From the NCBI GenBank assembly GCA_964516435.1, contig CAZEZP010000095.1, positions 1 to 64,000 on the forward strand: 64,000 bases of DNA, written 5' to 3'. Source of the DNA: HGW-17 sp964516435 (GTDB lineage: Bacteria > Myxococcota_A > Polyangia > HGW-17). Every line of letters begins with the position of its first letter. Position 1 is the stretch's first letter. Shown here one piece after another: positions 1 through 8,986 of this stretch. Both the position numbers and the translations under genes were made by a program. The notes below the pieces were generated by a model, which saw only the letters and a list, made by a program, of their open reading frames with translations, was not told the DNA's origin and searched no databases.

Positions 1-2106
1 ATTCCTTGGCATCATACCTTCAATGGGGCCGCTTCCCGAAGGAAGCGGAAATTCGCCAACAGCAGGCAGCCCTTTTGGGGAGAGGTGCCCCCTTCAATGG
101 GGCCGCTTCCCGAAGGAAGCGGAAATATGCATATTCTCTTGCATCGTATGGCATTTCTTCCAGCCTTCAATGGGGCCGCTTCCCGAAGGAAGCGGAAATA
201 CAAATCGCTCACTCATGGCCCGCCACCTCCTCCTCCACCTTCAATGGGGCCGCTTCCCGAAGGAAGCGGAAATCGGCGTCGGCTGGGGGACATTCGAGAT
301 CGCGCGGGAGGGACCTTCAATGGGGCCGCTTCCCGAAGGAAGCGGAAATCGTGGTCATCCGCTGCTCCGACCAGCGTGGACCGCGTGCCTTCAATGGGGC
401 CGCTTCCCGAAGGAAGCGGAAATTACCGGGAGGTGGGGGCGGAAGTCGACGAACAAACCCTTCAATGGGGCCGCTTCCCGAAGGAAGCGGAAATGCCGCG
501 CTCGCCTCGAGCACGCGCGCGCAGTGCCGATCGCCTTCAATGGGGCCGCTTCCCGAAGGAAGCGGAAATTTGGGCCTGGATTGGGGCAAGGTCACGAAGT
601 GGGTAGCCTTCAATGGGGCCGCTTCCCGAAGGAAGCGGAAATGTCGTGGTCATCCGCTCCGACCAGCGTGGACCGCGTGGCCTTCAATGGGGCCGCTTCC
701 CGAAGGAAGCGGAAATTTGAATCCGTAACCCGCAAATGCAACAACAACATCCCACCTTCAATGGGGCCGCTTCCCGAAGGAAGCGGAAATCAGTAACAGG
801 AAGGAGTCCTTGACCGGCGGCGATCTCCTTCAATGGGGCCGCTTCCCGAAGGAAGCGGAAATCGTGGTACGGCCCGAAGAGGTGCCCGTCCTCCTGCAGA
901 TCCTTCAATGGGGCCGCTTCCCGAAGGAAGCGGAAATAAGGCGAAACCAGAGGTGATACCCGTGCTGTGTTCGTTCCTTCAATGGGGCCGCTTCCCGAAG
1001 GAAGCGGAAATTCTACACCTGGCACCTCTAAAGGCGACAATTCCTTGTCCTTCAATGGGGCCGCTTCCCGAAGGAAGCGGAAATCCAGCGACCCCGCGAC
1101 CGGGGCGCAGCAGAACTTCCTCCTTCAATGGGGCCGCTTCCCGAAGGAAGCGGAAATCGGATTCCTTCGCCGCGGATTCGCTCGAGTTTCCCAGACCTTC
1201 AATGGGGCCGCTTCCCGAAGGAAGCGGAAATGCAAAACGCGCCATTCACCTGCCACCAGCACCCTTCCCCTTCAATGGGGCCGCTTCCCGAAGGAAGCGG
1301 AAATAAGAAAATGCGGAGTTCTATTCGGAAGACAACTTCTTTGCCTTCAATGGGGCCGCTTCCCGAAGGAAGCGGAAATCACCAACTGGATCCCGGTTGC
1401 CTCTTGGCGAGCCGCCACCTTCAATGGGGCCGCTTCCCGAAGGAAGCGGAAATCAATTTAAATGCAACAAAAGTCATTGGACTAACATTCCTTCAATGGG
1501 GCCGCTTCCCGAAGGAAGCGGAAATGATCTCTGCTTTGCGCTGGACGGCTAGACCTAGTACACCTTCAATGGGGCCGCTTCCCGAAGGAAGCGGAAATCC
1601 TGCGAGAACCAGTCCGGCTAATCCGGAGAGCCACCTTCAATGGGGCCGCTTCCCGAAGGAAGCGGAAATTGGCGCCGTCAGCAGCGTGGGAATGGTTCGC
1701 CGCCGCCCTTCAATGGGGCCGCTTCCCGAAGGAAGCGGAAATTGGGAATCCGACGGCAACGACCCTTACGGTCAACCCTCACCTTCAATGGGGCCGCTTC
1801 CCGAAGGAAGCGGAAATATTGAGTCGCTCCACGGCGTTGCCGGCCTGCCGCACCTTCAATGGGGCCGCTTCCCGAAGGAAGCGGAAATACGGAAAGCGGC
1901 GGGAGCCAGACGTCGGCGGGTACGCCTTCAATGGGGCCGCTTCCGAAGGAAGCGGAAATGTTACTAGTGTTGGCCGCGATACGCGGCAGAAGGAGTCCTT
2001 CAATGGGGCCGCTTCCCGAAGGAAGCGGAAATCTATTACATTGATGTCTATGTTACCCAGAATCCTGCTTCCTTCAATGGGGCCGCTTCCCGAAGGAAGC
2101 GGAAAT
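1..2106 (-). CRISPR. Type I-G CRISPR array, 29 repeats in view
   Basis: Twenty-nine copies of a 36-base repeat (first at 17-52, last at 2071-2106) alternate with 28 complete unique spacers of 35-40 bases; the first 16 bases are the end of another spacer, so the array continues left. Each repeat contains a perfect 8-bp stem (CCGCTTCC/GGAAGCGG) with a CGAA loop. Read on the minus strand the repeat ends in ATTGAAGG, like the ATTGAAAC end typical of type I repeats whose last 8 bases become the crRNA 5' handle. I therefore infer leftward transcription, with the leader and newest spacers at the right end. The repeat at 1925-1959 has lost one C from the loop (35 bases) but keeps its stem. Spacers 350-387 and 643-680 are near duplicates. 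Confidence 0.98.
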
Positions 2107-2147
2107 AGCGCTCTTTTTTTTGCCTGAAATTTCAATCCATTGCAAGA

Positions 2148-2172
2148 CGTTTTTCGAGCGGGTCGAAAAACG
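2148..2172. repeat. Perfect inverted repeat in the leader
   Basis: CGTTTTTCGA at 2148-2157 is followed after five bases (GCGGG) by its exact complement TCGAAAAACG at 2163-2172. It sits 42 bases from the leader-proximal repeat. It could be a protein-binding site used in spacer integration, an operator for array or cas transcription, or an RNA hairpin in the leader transcript. No function can be read from sequence alone. Confidence 0.75.
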
Positions 2173-2402
2173 CGGAAAAAATGTCCGGAAAACAAACCGG
2201 GAAATGGCGTTCATATACTCACAACCCCCTAAAATCATTCATGTTCGAGCGGCTCCCAGACATCGGTGTACCACTCCACCGCTCGAAATGATCGTTTCCT
2301 GACCGGATTTGTAATTGTCAAAGATCCCCAATTTTCGGCTCCAACCCAGAAAGTAGTAAAAACCCCCGAAAATTCCAAGTAATTTTCTAAACACCAAATT
2401 TT

Positions 2403-2432
2403 TTGACAAGAAAAACCCTCTTTTTCTATCCT
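2403..2432 (+). promoter_or_regulatory. Candidate sigma-70 promoter of cas4-cas1
   Basis: TTGACA at 2403-2408 is followed after 18 bases by TATCCT at 2427-2432, about 34 bases before the cas4-cas1 start codon. The -35 box is a consensus match and the -10 box is fair. Confidence 0.5.
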
Positions 2433-2465
2433 TTGTTCCAACACACCGTTTCCGTGGAGGCTCCA

Positions 2466-4412
2466 ATGACAGAAAATCTCTCCTCCGGCAAAGACCCCAT
2501 CCCCGAACTCATGCCCGTACGCATGCTCAGCGAGTATTCCTACTGCCCGCGGCTGGGCGTGCTCATGTGGGCCGAAAACCTCTTCGAGGACAACGAGTAC
2601 ACCGTGGAAGGCCGCGTCGTCCACCGGCGCGTGGACAGGGGCAAGGGAAAACTTCCCATACCAGCCCCCAATCCATCCAAACAGGACGACGATGACTCGC
2701 CCGCCGATGATTCCCCCATGGAAACCATTCACGCCCGCAGCGTATTCCTCTCCTCCCCTGCCCTGCGCCTGACCAGCCGGCTGGATCTCGTGGAAGCTAC
2801 GGGTGACCTGGCCACCCCCGTCGAATACAAGCGCGGCGCCCAGCCGGACCTCCCCGAAGGCGCCTGGCCGTCGGACCGCATCCAACTTTGCGCCCAAGGA
2901 CTGCTGCTGCGCGAACACGGCTACACCTGCAACGAGGGCGTCCTCTACTACCATGCTTCCCGCTCTCGCGTCCCAGTCGTCTTCGACGATGCACTCATCC
3001 GCGAAACCCTGCGCACACGCGAAGCCTTCTTTGCCGCCGTCGGGCAGAAACGCCTGCCCCCGCCGCTCGAAGAAAGCAGAAAATGCCAGGGTTGCAGCCT
3101 GGCCGGCATCTGCCTGCCCGATGAAGTCAACCTGCTTTCCCTGGCCGATGCCTTTCCCCCGTCTGCCAGTGGCTCTCCCCCGGCGTCCCTCCAGGAGCCG
3201 GCATCTTCCCCCGATACCTGCCCACTTACCGAAGCCGACATGGATTCCCTTGAACCCTGGGTCGAATACGAGCATCAGCAGGATGAAGAACTGCGCCTGG
3301 TGTTCGACCCGAAGTTTCGCGCCGAGCACCCCGAACTGCTTGCGCGCCCGGCGTCTCCGCTGCCAATTTCCGAAGAGTCGCCGGTGCGCCGCCTGTGGCC
3401 CGCCCGCGACGACGACGTCCCGCTCATCGTGCAGAATCCACGCGCACGTATCAGCAAGGAAGGCGAACGTCTCGTCGTCCATGAAGGCAAAGCCAAACTG
3501 GCCGACGCCAAACTCATGTGCACCTCCTGCGTGGTGATCTACGGCACTGCGCAGATCACCACGCCGGCCATGCACGCCTGCCTGGATTACGGCATCCCCG
3601 TGATGTTCCTCACCACCGGCGGCTGGTACCTTGGTCATGCGACGGGTCCTGGCCCCAAAAATGCCACCGCCATGGAAGCGCAGTTTGCCGCCGCAGCCGA
3701 TCCCGAGCGCTGCCTGCGTCTTTCCCGGCGCATCGTGCACGCCAAGATCCACAACTGCCGTACGCTTCTGCGCCGCAACAGCCTGTCGTCCCCCGCAGAT
3801 GCCCTGGACGTGCTATCCCAGATGGCCCGGCGCGCCCGAGAAGCCGAATCCCTGCAGGAACTGCTCGGCATCGAGGGTGCCGCAGCCCGCGCCTACTTCG
3901 GGGCTTTCTGCGGCATGTTCAAAACGCCCCCCGAAACGTGGCCCTTCTCCATGGAAGGCCGCAACCGCCGCCCACCGCGCGATCCCGTCAATGCCCTGCT
4001 CTCCTACGCCTACGGCATGCTCGTGCGCGAGTGGGTCAAGGCCATCCTCGCGGCCAACCTCAACCCGTACCATGGCTTCTATCACCAGCCGCGCTTCGGA
4101 CGCCCGGCCCTGGCGCTGGATCTCATGGAGGAATTCCGTCCGCTGGCGGCCGATTCCACCGTAATCACCGCCATCAACACCGGCGTGATCAAACCCGAGG
4201 ATTTCACGGTCGTCTCCGGTGCGTATGCCCTTTCCGAGTCCGCCCGCAAGGCGTTCATCGAAGCCTTTGACCGGCGCATGGAAACGCTCGTGACCCACCC
4301 GGTATTCGATTACCGCCTAAGCCTGCGCCGCGTGCTCGAAACCCAGGCGCGCCTGCTGGTGCGCCACCTGCAGGGCGAGATTCCCGCCTATCCGGAGTTC
4401 CTGACGCGCTAG
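2466..4412 (+). CDS. cas4-cas1: Cas4-Cas1 fusion, CRISPR adaptation protein
   Basis: 648 residues from the ATG at 2466, which has a GGAGG ribosome site eight bases upstream. Residues 20-220 are Cas4: an early Cys (YCPR, ~27), a RecB-type nuclease core (LDLVEATG, VEYKRG), and a Cys trio in CQGCSLAGIC (~207-216) that completes an Fe-S cluster. Residues from about 308 are Cas1, with catalytic Glu in GIEGAAARAYF (~469), His in NPYHGFYH (~535) and the acidic LDLMEEFRP motif (~551-559). Cas1 integrates new spacers with Cas2, and Cas4 trims prespacers and helps choose the PAM. The fused form is the hallmark of type I-G loci such as that of Geobacter. All key residues appear intact. Confidence 0.97.
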   Translation: MTENLSSGKDPIPELMPVRMLSEYSYCPRLGVLMWAENLFEDNEYTVEGRVVHRRVDRGKGKLPIPAPNPSKQDDDDSPADDSPMETIHARSVFLSSPALRLTSRLDLVEATGDLATPVEYKRGAQPDLPEGAWPSDRIQLCAQGLLLREHGYTCNEGVLYYHASRSRVPVVFDDALIRETLRTREAFFAAVGQKRLPPPLEESRKCQGCSLAGICLPDEVNLLSLADAFPPSASGSPPASLQEPASSPDTCPLTEADMDSLEPWVEYEHQQDEELRLVFDPKFRAEHPELLARPASPLPISEESPVRRLWPARDDDVPLIVQNPRARISKEGERLVVHEGKAKLADAKLMCTSCVVIYGTAQITTPAMHACLDYGIPVMFLTTGGWYLGHATGPGPKNATAMEAQFAAAADPERCLRLSRRIVHAKIHNCRTLLRRNSLSSPADALDVLSQMARRAREAESLQELLGIEGAAARAYFGAFCGMFKTPPETWPFSMEGRNRRPPRDPVNALLSYAYGMLVREWVKAILAANLNPYHGFYHQPRFGRPALALDLMEEFRPLAADSTVITAINTGVIKPEDFTVVSGAYALSESARKAFIEAFDRRMETLVTHPVFDYRLSLRRVLETQARLLVRHLQGEIPAYPEFLTR

Positions 4413-4459
4413 GCAAGAAAGGCAACGGCCCAATCCCGGCCCCCGGAAAGGAGTCCTGC

Positions 4460-4753
4460 ATGCGCACCGTGTACCTGGTCTGCTACGACATCCGCGACGA
4501 CAGGCGCCTGCGCCGCGTGTTCCGTATCATGAACGGGTTTGGCGACCCCGTGCAATACTCGGTGTTCCTGTGCGAACTGACCCGCCGGGAACGCATGGAA
4601 CTGGAAGACGAACTTCTGCGCGTCATCCATCACACCGAAGACCAGGTGCTCTTCGTGCACCTGGGACCCGCCGGCGGCAACCTCGTCACCCACGGTTTTT
4701 CCACCCTTGGGCAAAAACTTACCCTGGGTCCACGGCGCACCATAGTAGTATAA
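4460..4753 (+). CDS. cas2: Cas2, spacer-integration subunit
   Basis: 97 residues, the usual size for Cas2, with the ferredoxin-like fold opening MRTVYLVCYDIRDDRR. Asp10 is the position commonly bound to metal in this family. The start has a GGAAAGGAG ribosome site. It lies 47 bases after cas4-cas1 and is presumably cotranscribed. The protein bridges Cas1 dimers in the adaptation complex. Confidence 0.97.
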   Translation: MRTVYLVCYDIRDDRRLRRVFRIMNGFGDPVQYSVFLCELTRRERMELEDELLRVIHHTEDQVLFVHLGPAGGNLVTHGFSTLGQKLTLGPRRTIVV

Positions 4754-5397
4754 AAAACCGCCAGTTCCGGTTCAGTGCGAGTTTTCCTGCAGCAGACGTC
4801 GCAGTCCATCACGCAACTTTCCAAAACTCGGAGATACGTTGCGTTCCGGATCCATATGCGGGCCGATGCCATGGCCCACTCATGCTTGAGTTTCCAGACC
4901 GTCGCGAAATCCGCATTTCTAAGCCGGCGGGCCTCGTCCCTGGCGTACAGGGCATCCACAAGCAGTTCCCACGTGCCGCAGACGGAATCCTGCTGGTAGA
5001 GGGCGAACACCCCGTCACGAATGCGAGGAAAAGCCCGGCGCAACGCCTCCCGGTCTCCCAGATACAAACTTTCCATTTCTTCAATGGCCAGCCGGAACAA
5101 TGTCCGCTGCGGAAGTGTCCGCAAACCCGGCTTGGGCCTCCAACTGGAGTCCGGAAGTGTCCGCAAACCCGGCTTGGGCCTCCAGAGACGAAGCCAACCT
5201 GTTTGGAAACGTTGAGTTGAAATTTTTCCTTCTCCTACATTTCCCCATTGACAAGGTGCATGGAAGCAAGTAGAGGGCACCTGCACGCTGAAAGGCGACC
5301 CGTTCATTTCCTTCTGGACAGGACGGCATCGTTTCCCCCGGAACAATGGGGTTCCGGTGGTTTCTTTCCCGTTGCCTGGTGTGCGGAAAGGTTCTTT
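4754..5397. other. Intergenic stretch with possible decayed minus-strand gene
   Basis: No intact gene is convincing here. On the minus strand an open frame from an ATG at 5076 to a stop at 4630 looks protein-like (for example GTWELLVDALYARDEARR) and has reasonable codon bias, but it runs antisense into the last 124 bases of cas2. It has no recognised domain and may be a gene remnant. Two 32-base direct repeats lie just upstream of it (5111-5184). TTGACA at 5248-5253 could be the -35 of the next gene, but no good -10 follows. Confidence 0.35.
5111..5184. repeat. Two 32-base direct repeats
   Basis: The sequence GGAAGTGTCCGCAAACCCGG plus the next 12 bases occurs at 5111-5142 and again identically at 5153-5184, separated by 10 bases. 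On the minus strand it gives the repeated peptide WRPKPGLRTLP in the possible decayed frame. It is not related to the CRISPR repeat. Confidence 0.85.
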
Positions 5398-6093
5398 ATG
5401 CTGTTTTCTGACATTCACCCCATCACGAAAGCTGAAGCCGCCCAGAAAGACGCCCGGGATCTGAAAACCCGGTTGCCCGACGACGTCGTGGCCGTCCGCC
5501 TGGCCGACCAGGTACTCGCCGCCGTGGAAAGCGTCACGGCTTCCGCGGGCCCCAAAACCGAAAAGCCCTACACGGAAACCCTCATGCGCCTGGACCGGGA
5601 ACGCGACCAGGCCTATTCCGGGCTGTGCATGATCATCCGCGGACATGCCATGCTCCCCGGAGACACGGAGCGCCGGGAGCGAATTTCCAGGCTGTACCAC
5701 CGGCTCGTACCCGATTCGAACGGTTTTCTGGACGGTCCTCTCTACGCCGAAAGCCTGATTCTGCAGGAACGCATGGCCTACCTCAAGTCTCCCGAAGCCG
5801 CCCCCGTGATCACCGAACTGGGCATTGGCCCGGTCGTGAGCCTGCTCGAAAAAGCCATGGAAGCCTTTGAAAAGGTCTGGAAAGAACGGGCAGATAAACA
5901 GGATACCCGCCCCTCCCCCCTGTACAAAGCACAAGTGCCCCTGGACCGCGCCCTGCGCTCGCTGCACGCCTACCTCGTTTCCACCTATGGCCCTGAATTC
6001 ATCAACACTGCCTTTGCCGAGTTGCTCAAGGCTAGCGCCCAGACCCGCGCCACCCAGAACCGGAGCAACACCAAGGACACACCGCAGGCGTGA
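5398..6093 (+). CDS. DUF6261-like protein inside the cas locus
   Basis: 231 residues from the ATG at 5398, which has a GGAAAGG ribosome site; upstream in-frame starts lack one. The protein is helical and charged, without signal peptide or membrane segment, and ends in a polar Thr/Asn/Gln tail. The pattern of a central RDQAYSGL stretch, a spaced YAESLILQERM, then LGIGPVVSLLEKAMEAFEKV resembles DUF6261, a family of unknown function; this assignment is from memory of the pattern and is tentative. It sits between cas2 and cas3, not a standard type I-G core position, so it may be an accessory, a regulator or a passenger. Confidence 0.6.
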   Translation: MLFSDIHPITKAEAAQKDARDLKTRLPDDVVAVRLADQVLAAVESVTASAGPKTEKPYTETLMRLDRERDQAYSGLCMIIRGHAMLPGDTERRERISRLYHRLVPDSNGFLDGPLYAESLILQERMAYLKSPEAAPVITELGIGPVVSLLEKAMEAFEKVWKERADKQDTRPSPLYKAQVPLDRALRSLHAYLVSTYGPEFINTAFAELLKASAQTRATQNRSNTKDTPQA

Positions 6094-6598
6094 GATCGAG
6101 CACCCTGTCCGCAGGAGCATGCCCGATTGGGATGTGTTCATCCGTTGTAAGCATCTCCTGAATTTGATCCAGTCTCCAGCGTGCCTCCCCTCCGTTGCCG
6201 GCCGGTTCCGAAACGCGAATCCACGCCGCCACCCGGGAGCCACCCGCCCACCGCGTTTCCCATCCGGCTGTCGGAGGTAAAGACGGTGTACCTGCCAGGG
6301 TTGCCCTGAAGCGGACGCCACCCAGCGCACTTCCCCCCGCTCTGAACGAAGTCGTTCATCTGCCTTTTCAGTTCCCCGCAACACAGGAAAAAACCCGTTC
6401 CTGAAAAATTCTGAAAAATTCTGTCAGAACCCCGCGCAATATCCGTCCTTACCCGTATCCGTGCATGAAAAAGCACGGAAAGGCACGAAAAAAAGCCGGA
6501 TCATGCGCACGGTAAAATTTTCCACTTCAAAAACATTGACAAGCATTTTTGGTTTAGCGTTTACTGTCCTGGGTCAGTGATAGCCGGTTCATGAGGAA
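6094..6598. other. Intergenic region before cas3
   Basis: No supported gene. Short minus-strand open frames here change frame and have no recognisable domain. CTGAAAAATT is repeated in tandem at 6401-6420. The last 150 bases are AT-rich and include TTGACA at 6536-6541, a plausible -35 element for the cas3-cas8-cas7-csb2 operon, but the -10 is weak. Confidence 0.45.
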
Positions 6599-8968
6599 AT
6601 GATGATGCATGCCATGAATTTCGAGGAATTCTTCAAGCAAGCGACTGGATACGATCCCCTTCCCTACCAGAAACGCTGGGCCACGGAAGAAGCGATTCCC
6701 CAGCGGGTCTCCGTTCCAACAGGGCTCGGAAAAACGGCGGGCGCCGTCTGCAGTTGGATCTGGCGCAGAAGGCATGCAGAAAATTCCATCCGGGAACGCA
6801 CGCCGCGACGGCTGGTCTACTGCCTGCCCATGCGGGTCCTGGTGGAACAGACCCACCGGGAATGCATCCGCTTTCTGGATAACCTGAACCTTCTGGGCGG
6901 AAAAATCCTGGCGGATGGCCGTTATGACCCCTGGGCGGGCGATACGGGGGACGTGAACAAAATCCGGGTTTTCTCGCTCATGGGTGAAGCGTTGGACCGT
7001 GACTGGGATGTGTACCCAGAAGCCGACACCATTCTCGTGGGGACCCAGGACCAACTGCTTTCTCGGGCCCTCAATCGTGGCTATGGCATGAGCCGGTTCC
7101 GCTGGCCCGTACATTTCGCCCTGCTGCACAACGATGCCTGGTGGGTTCTCGATGAAATCCAGTTGATGGGAGATGGACTGGCTACCTCCCTGCAACTGGC
7201 GGCCTTCCGGGAACATTTCCAATCGGAAGCGCCCCACGCCTGCACGTGGATGAGCGCCACTCTGGATCCAAACTGGCTCCAGACCCCTGATTTCCAGGTG
7301 AAGCAGCATGCGCCCCTGGAACTTGCACTGGAAAACAGCGATCAAAATCATCCCGTCATCGCCGACCGTATCCGTGCCACCAAGAAACTGAAACAGGCAG
7401 ATTTCACCGTCCAGGACGGTCCAAAACCCGTGGCAGACCTCGCCTGGAACAACACTTCTGCGGGTACCCGTACGCTTGTGGTCGTCAACACGGTAAAAAG
7501 GGCGGTGGAAGTCTTTGATGAACTCCTAAAAAAAGCGAAAAATAAAGGCCCCCGTGTCATTTTGCTGCATTCGCGTTTCCGGCAAGAAGACCGAAAGCGT
7601 TCTCTCAACCTGCTGTTAGGCGAAATACCCGAAGAAGGCCTCATCGCCGTGTGCACCCAAGTCGTGGAAGCCGGCGTGGATGTCTCCGCGAGGGTGCTCA
7701 TCACCGATGTAGCGCCAGCGGCATCCCTGATCCAGCGCTTTGGCCGCTGCAACCGCAGGGGAGAAAATCCCAACGCCATCATCTACTGGATTCCACAAAA
7801 CCTGCAAAAAGGGGTCTTTGCACCGTACCAGGAAGAAGAGGTTCAAAAAGCGCAGGAGACCCTCCGCGATATGACAAGTGCGGCCGCAACTGACCTGGAA
7901 CCCCTGCATGACTGCATGGATTTTTCCTTCTTTTATGTCCTGCGAAGGAAGGATCTGCTGGAACTGTTCGATACCACGCCCGACCTGACCGGAGCCGATC
8001 TGGATGTTTCCCGCTATGTCCGCTCCATCAAGGAAACGGATGTGCATGTGTTTTGGCGGGACGTCGACCCCGAAATTTCTGAACTGAGGGACGAACCCCA
8101 GCCCCTGCAGGATGAACTGTGCGCCGTTCCCATTGCGGAACTGAAAGAAGGAAAGCGCGCCATGTGGCGTTTTGATCATCTGGAGAATCTCTGGCGCAGG
8201 GTGGACCACCTCGTACCGGGCATGCAGATTCTGCTTAGTTGCCGTCAAGGAGGCTATGATCCGCAACGAGGCTGGTCGCCTGGCGTCAAAACATGTCTCC
8301 CTGTCATCCATACCAAAACTGCGACAGAAGCCTATGCCCAGGACCCCAAAAGCGAAACCGGCACATATGAGACGCTGGAATATCACACGGAAAATGTGGT
8401 CAGGCAGACGGAGGAACTGTGCAAGATTTTCAATATTGCACCGGATACGGCCGCTGAACTGCAACTGGCGGCCCGGTATCACGATGCCGGCAAGTCCCAC
8501 CCCGTCTTCCAGAAGGCTTTGCCCAACCCGCCGGGTGCGGGGATCTGGGCCAAATCAGCTGGGAAAATGGCTCCGTATGAACGAACCGGTTTCCGGCATG
8601 AACTGGCTTCAGCATTGTTGATGTGGCAGATGAAACTGTCCCCGCTTGCCACCTATCTGGTGGCCGCGCATCACGGCAAGGTGCGCCTGAGCCTGAGGTC
8701 CCTTCCTGCAGAAATCAGCGAAATCCAGTCCGGGGAACGGCTGGCCCGGGGCATCCGGGAAGGTGATGTCCTGCCATCTTTGCAACTGGGCAATGGGATC
8801 TCCACGCCAGAAACCCGGCTATCCCTGGAATGCATGGAACTCGGGGAATCGCTGGATGGAAGGCCCTCCTGGCTGGCCATGTCGCTGGAGTTGCTGGAAC
8901 AGTTTGGGCCCTTCCGGCTGGCCTTTCTGGAAGCCCTGCTACGCGTGGCCGACTGGCGGGTATCCTAA
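6599..8968 (+). CDS. cas3: Cas3 helicase-nuclease, type I-G layout
   Basis: 789 residues. The superfamily 2 helicase comes first: Walker A VPTGLGKT (~37-44), DEIQ box in WVLDEIQLM (~183) and motif VI RFGRCNRRG (~379-387). The HD nuclease domain is at the C-terminus, with YHDAGK (~626), HELASALLMWQ and AAHHGK. Most Cas3 proteins have HD first; this reversed order is characteristic of type I-G. Cas3 is recruited by Cascade and unwinds and degrades target DNA. Start is uncertain among three consecutive ATGs; GAGG at 6593-6596 best suits the second or third. First gene of a four-gene interference operon. Confidence 0.95.
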   Translation: MMMHAMNFEEFFKQATGYDPLPYQKRWATEEAIPQRVSVPTGLGKTAGAVCSWIWRRRHAENSIRERTPRRLVYCLPMRVLVEQTHRECIRFLDNLNLLGGKILADGRYDPWAGDTGDVNKIRVFSLMGEALDRDWDVYPEADTILVGTQDQLLSRALNRGYGMSRFRWPVHFALLHNDAWWVLDEIQLMGDGLATSLQLAAFREHFQSEAPHACTWMSATLDPNWLQTPDFQVKQHAPLELALENSDQNHPVIADRIRATKKLKQADFTVQDGPKPVADLAWNNTSAGTRTLVVVNTVKRAVEVFDELLKKAKNKGPRVILLHSRFRQEDRKRSLNLLLGEIPEEGLIAVCTQVVEAGVDVSARVLITDVAPAASLIQRFGRCNRRGENPNAIIYWIPQNLQKGVFAPYQEEEVQKAQETLRDMTSAAATDLEPLHDCMDFSFFYVLRRKDLLELFDTTPDLTGADLDVSRYVRSIKETDVHVFWRDVDPEISELRDEPQPLQDELCAVPIAELKEGKRAMWRFDHLENLWRRVDHLVPGMQILLSCRQGGYDPQRGWSPGVKTCLPVIHTKTATEAYAQDPKSETGTYETLEYHTENVVRQTEELCKIFNIAPDTAAELQLAARYHDAGKSHPVFQKALPNPPGAGIWAKSAGKMAPYERTGFRHELASALLMWQMKLSPLATYLVAAHHGKVRLSLRSLPAEISEIQSGERLARGIREGDVLPSLQLGNGISTPETRLSLECMELGESLDGRPSWLAMSLELLEQFGPFRLAFLEALLRVADWRVS

Positions 8969-8986
8969 GTTTTCGAGGAGAATGTC

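Larger units (their letters stand above)
2107..2465. promoter_or_regulatory. CRISPR leader and divergent cas intergenic region
   Basis: About 360 bases without a convincing gene lie between the last repeat and the cas4-cas1 start. They are much more AT-rich than the flanking coding DNA and rich in A and T runs, as expected of a leader. They should hold the leftward array promoter, which I could not pinpoint, and the rightward cas promoter at 2403. A short element on the minus strand (GGATTGAAAT, about 25 bases from the array) resembles the canonical type I repeat end. Confidence 0.7.

Noticed and set aside
6..2127. Several open frames of 60-280 residues through the CRISPR array
   Set aside because: They translate the repeat over and over (QWGRFPKEAE, SMGPLPEGSGN, FNGAASRRKRK) in all frames, so they are artefacts of repeat length, not genes.
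2235..3752. A minus-strand frame of 505 residues over the leader and cas4-cas1
   Set aside because: It is antisense to conserved Cas4 motifs and has no domain.
6138..6476. Minus-strand frames upstream of cas3
   Set aside because: Protein-like pieces change frame and lack a ribosome site; I cannot name a family and treat the region as intergenic.
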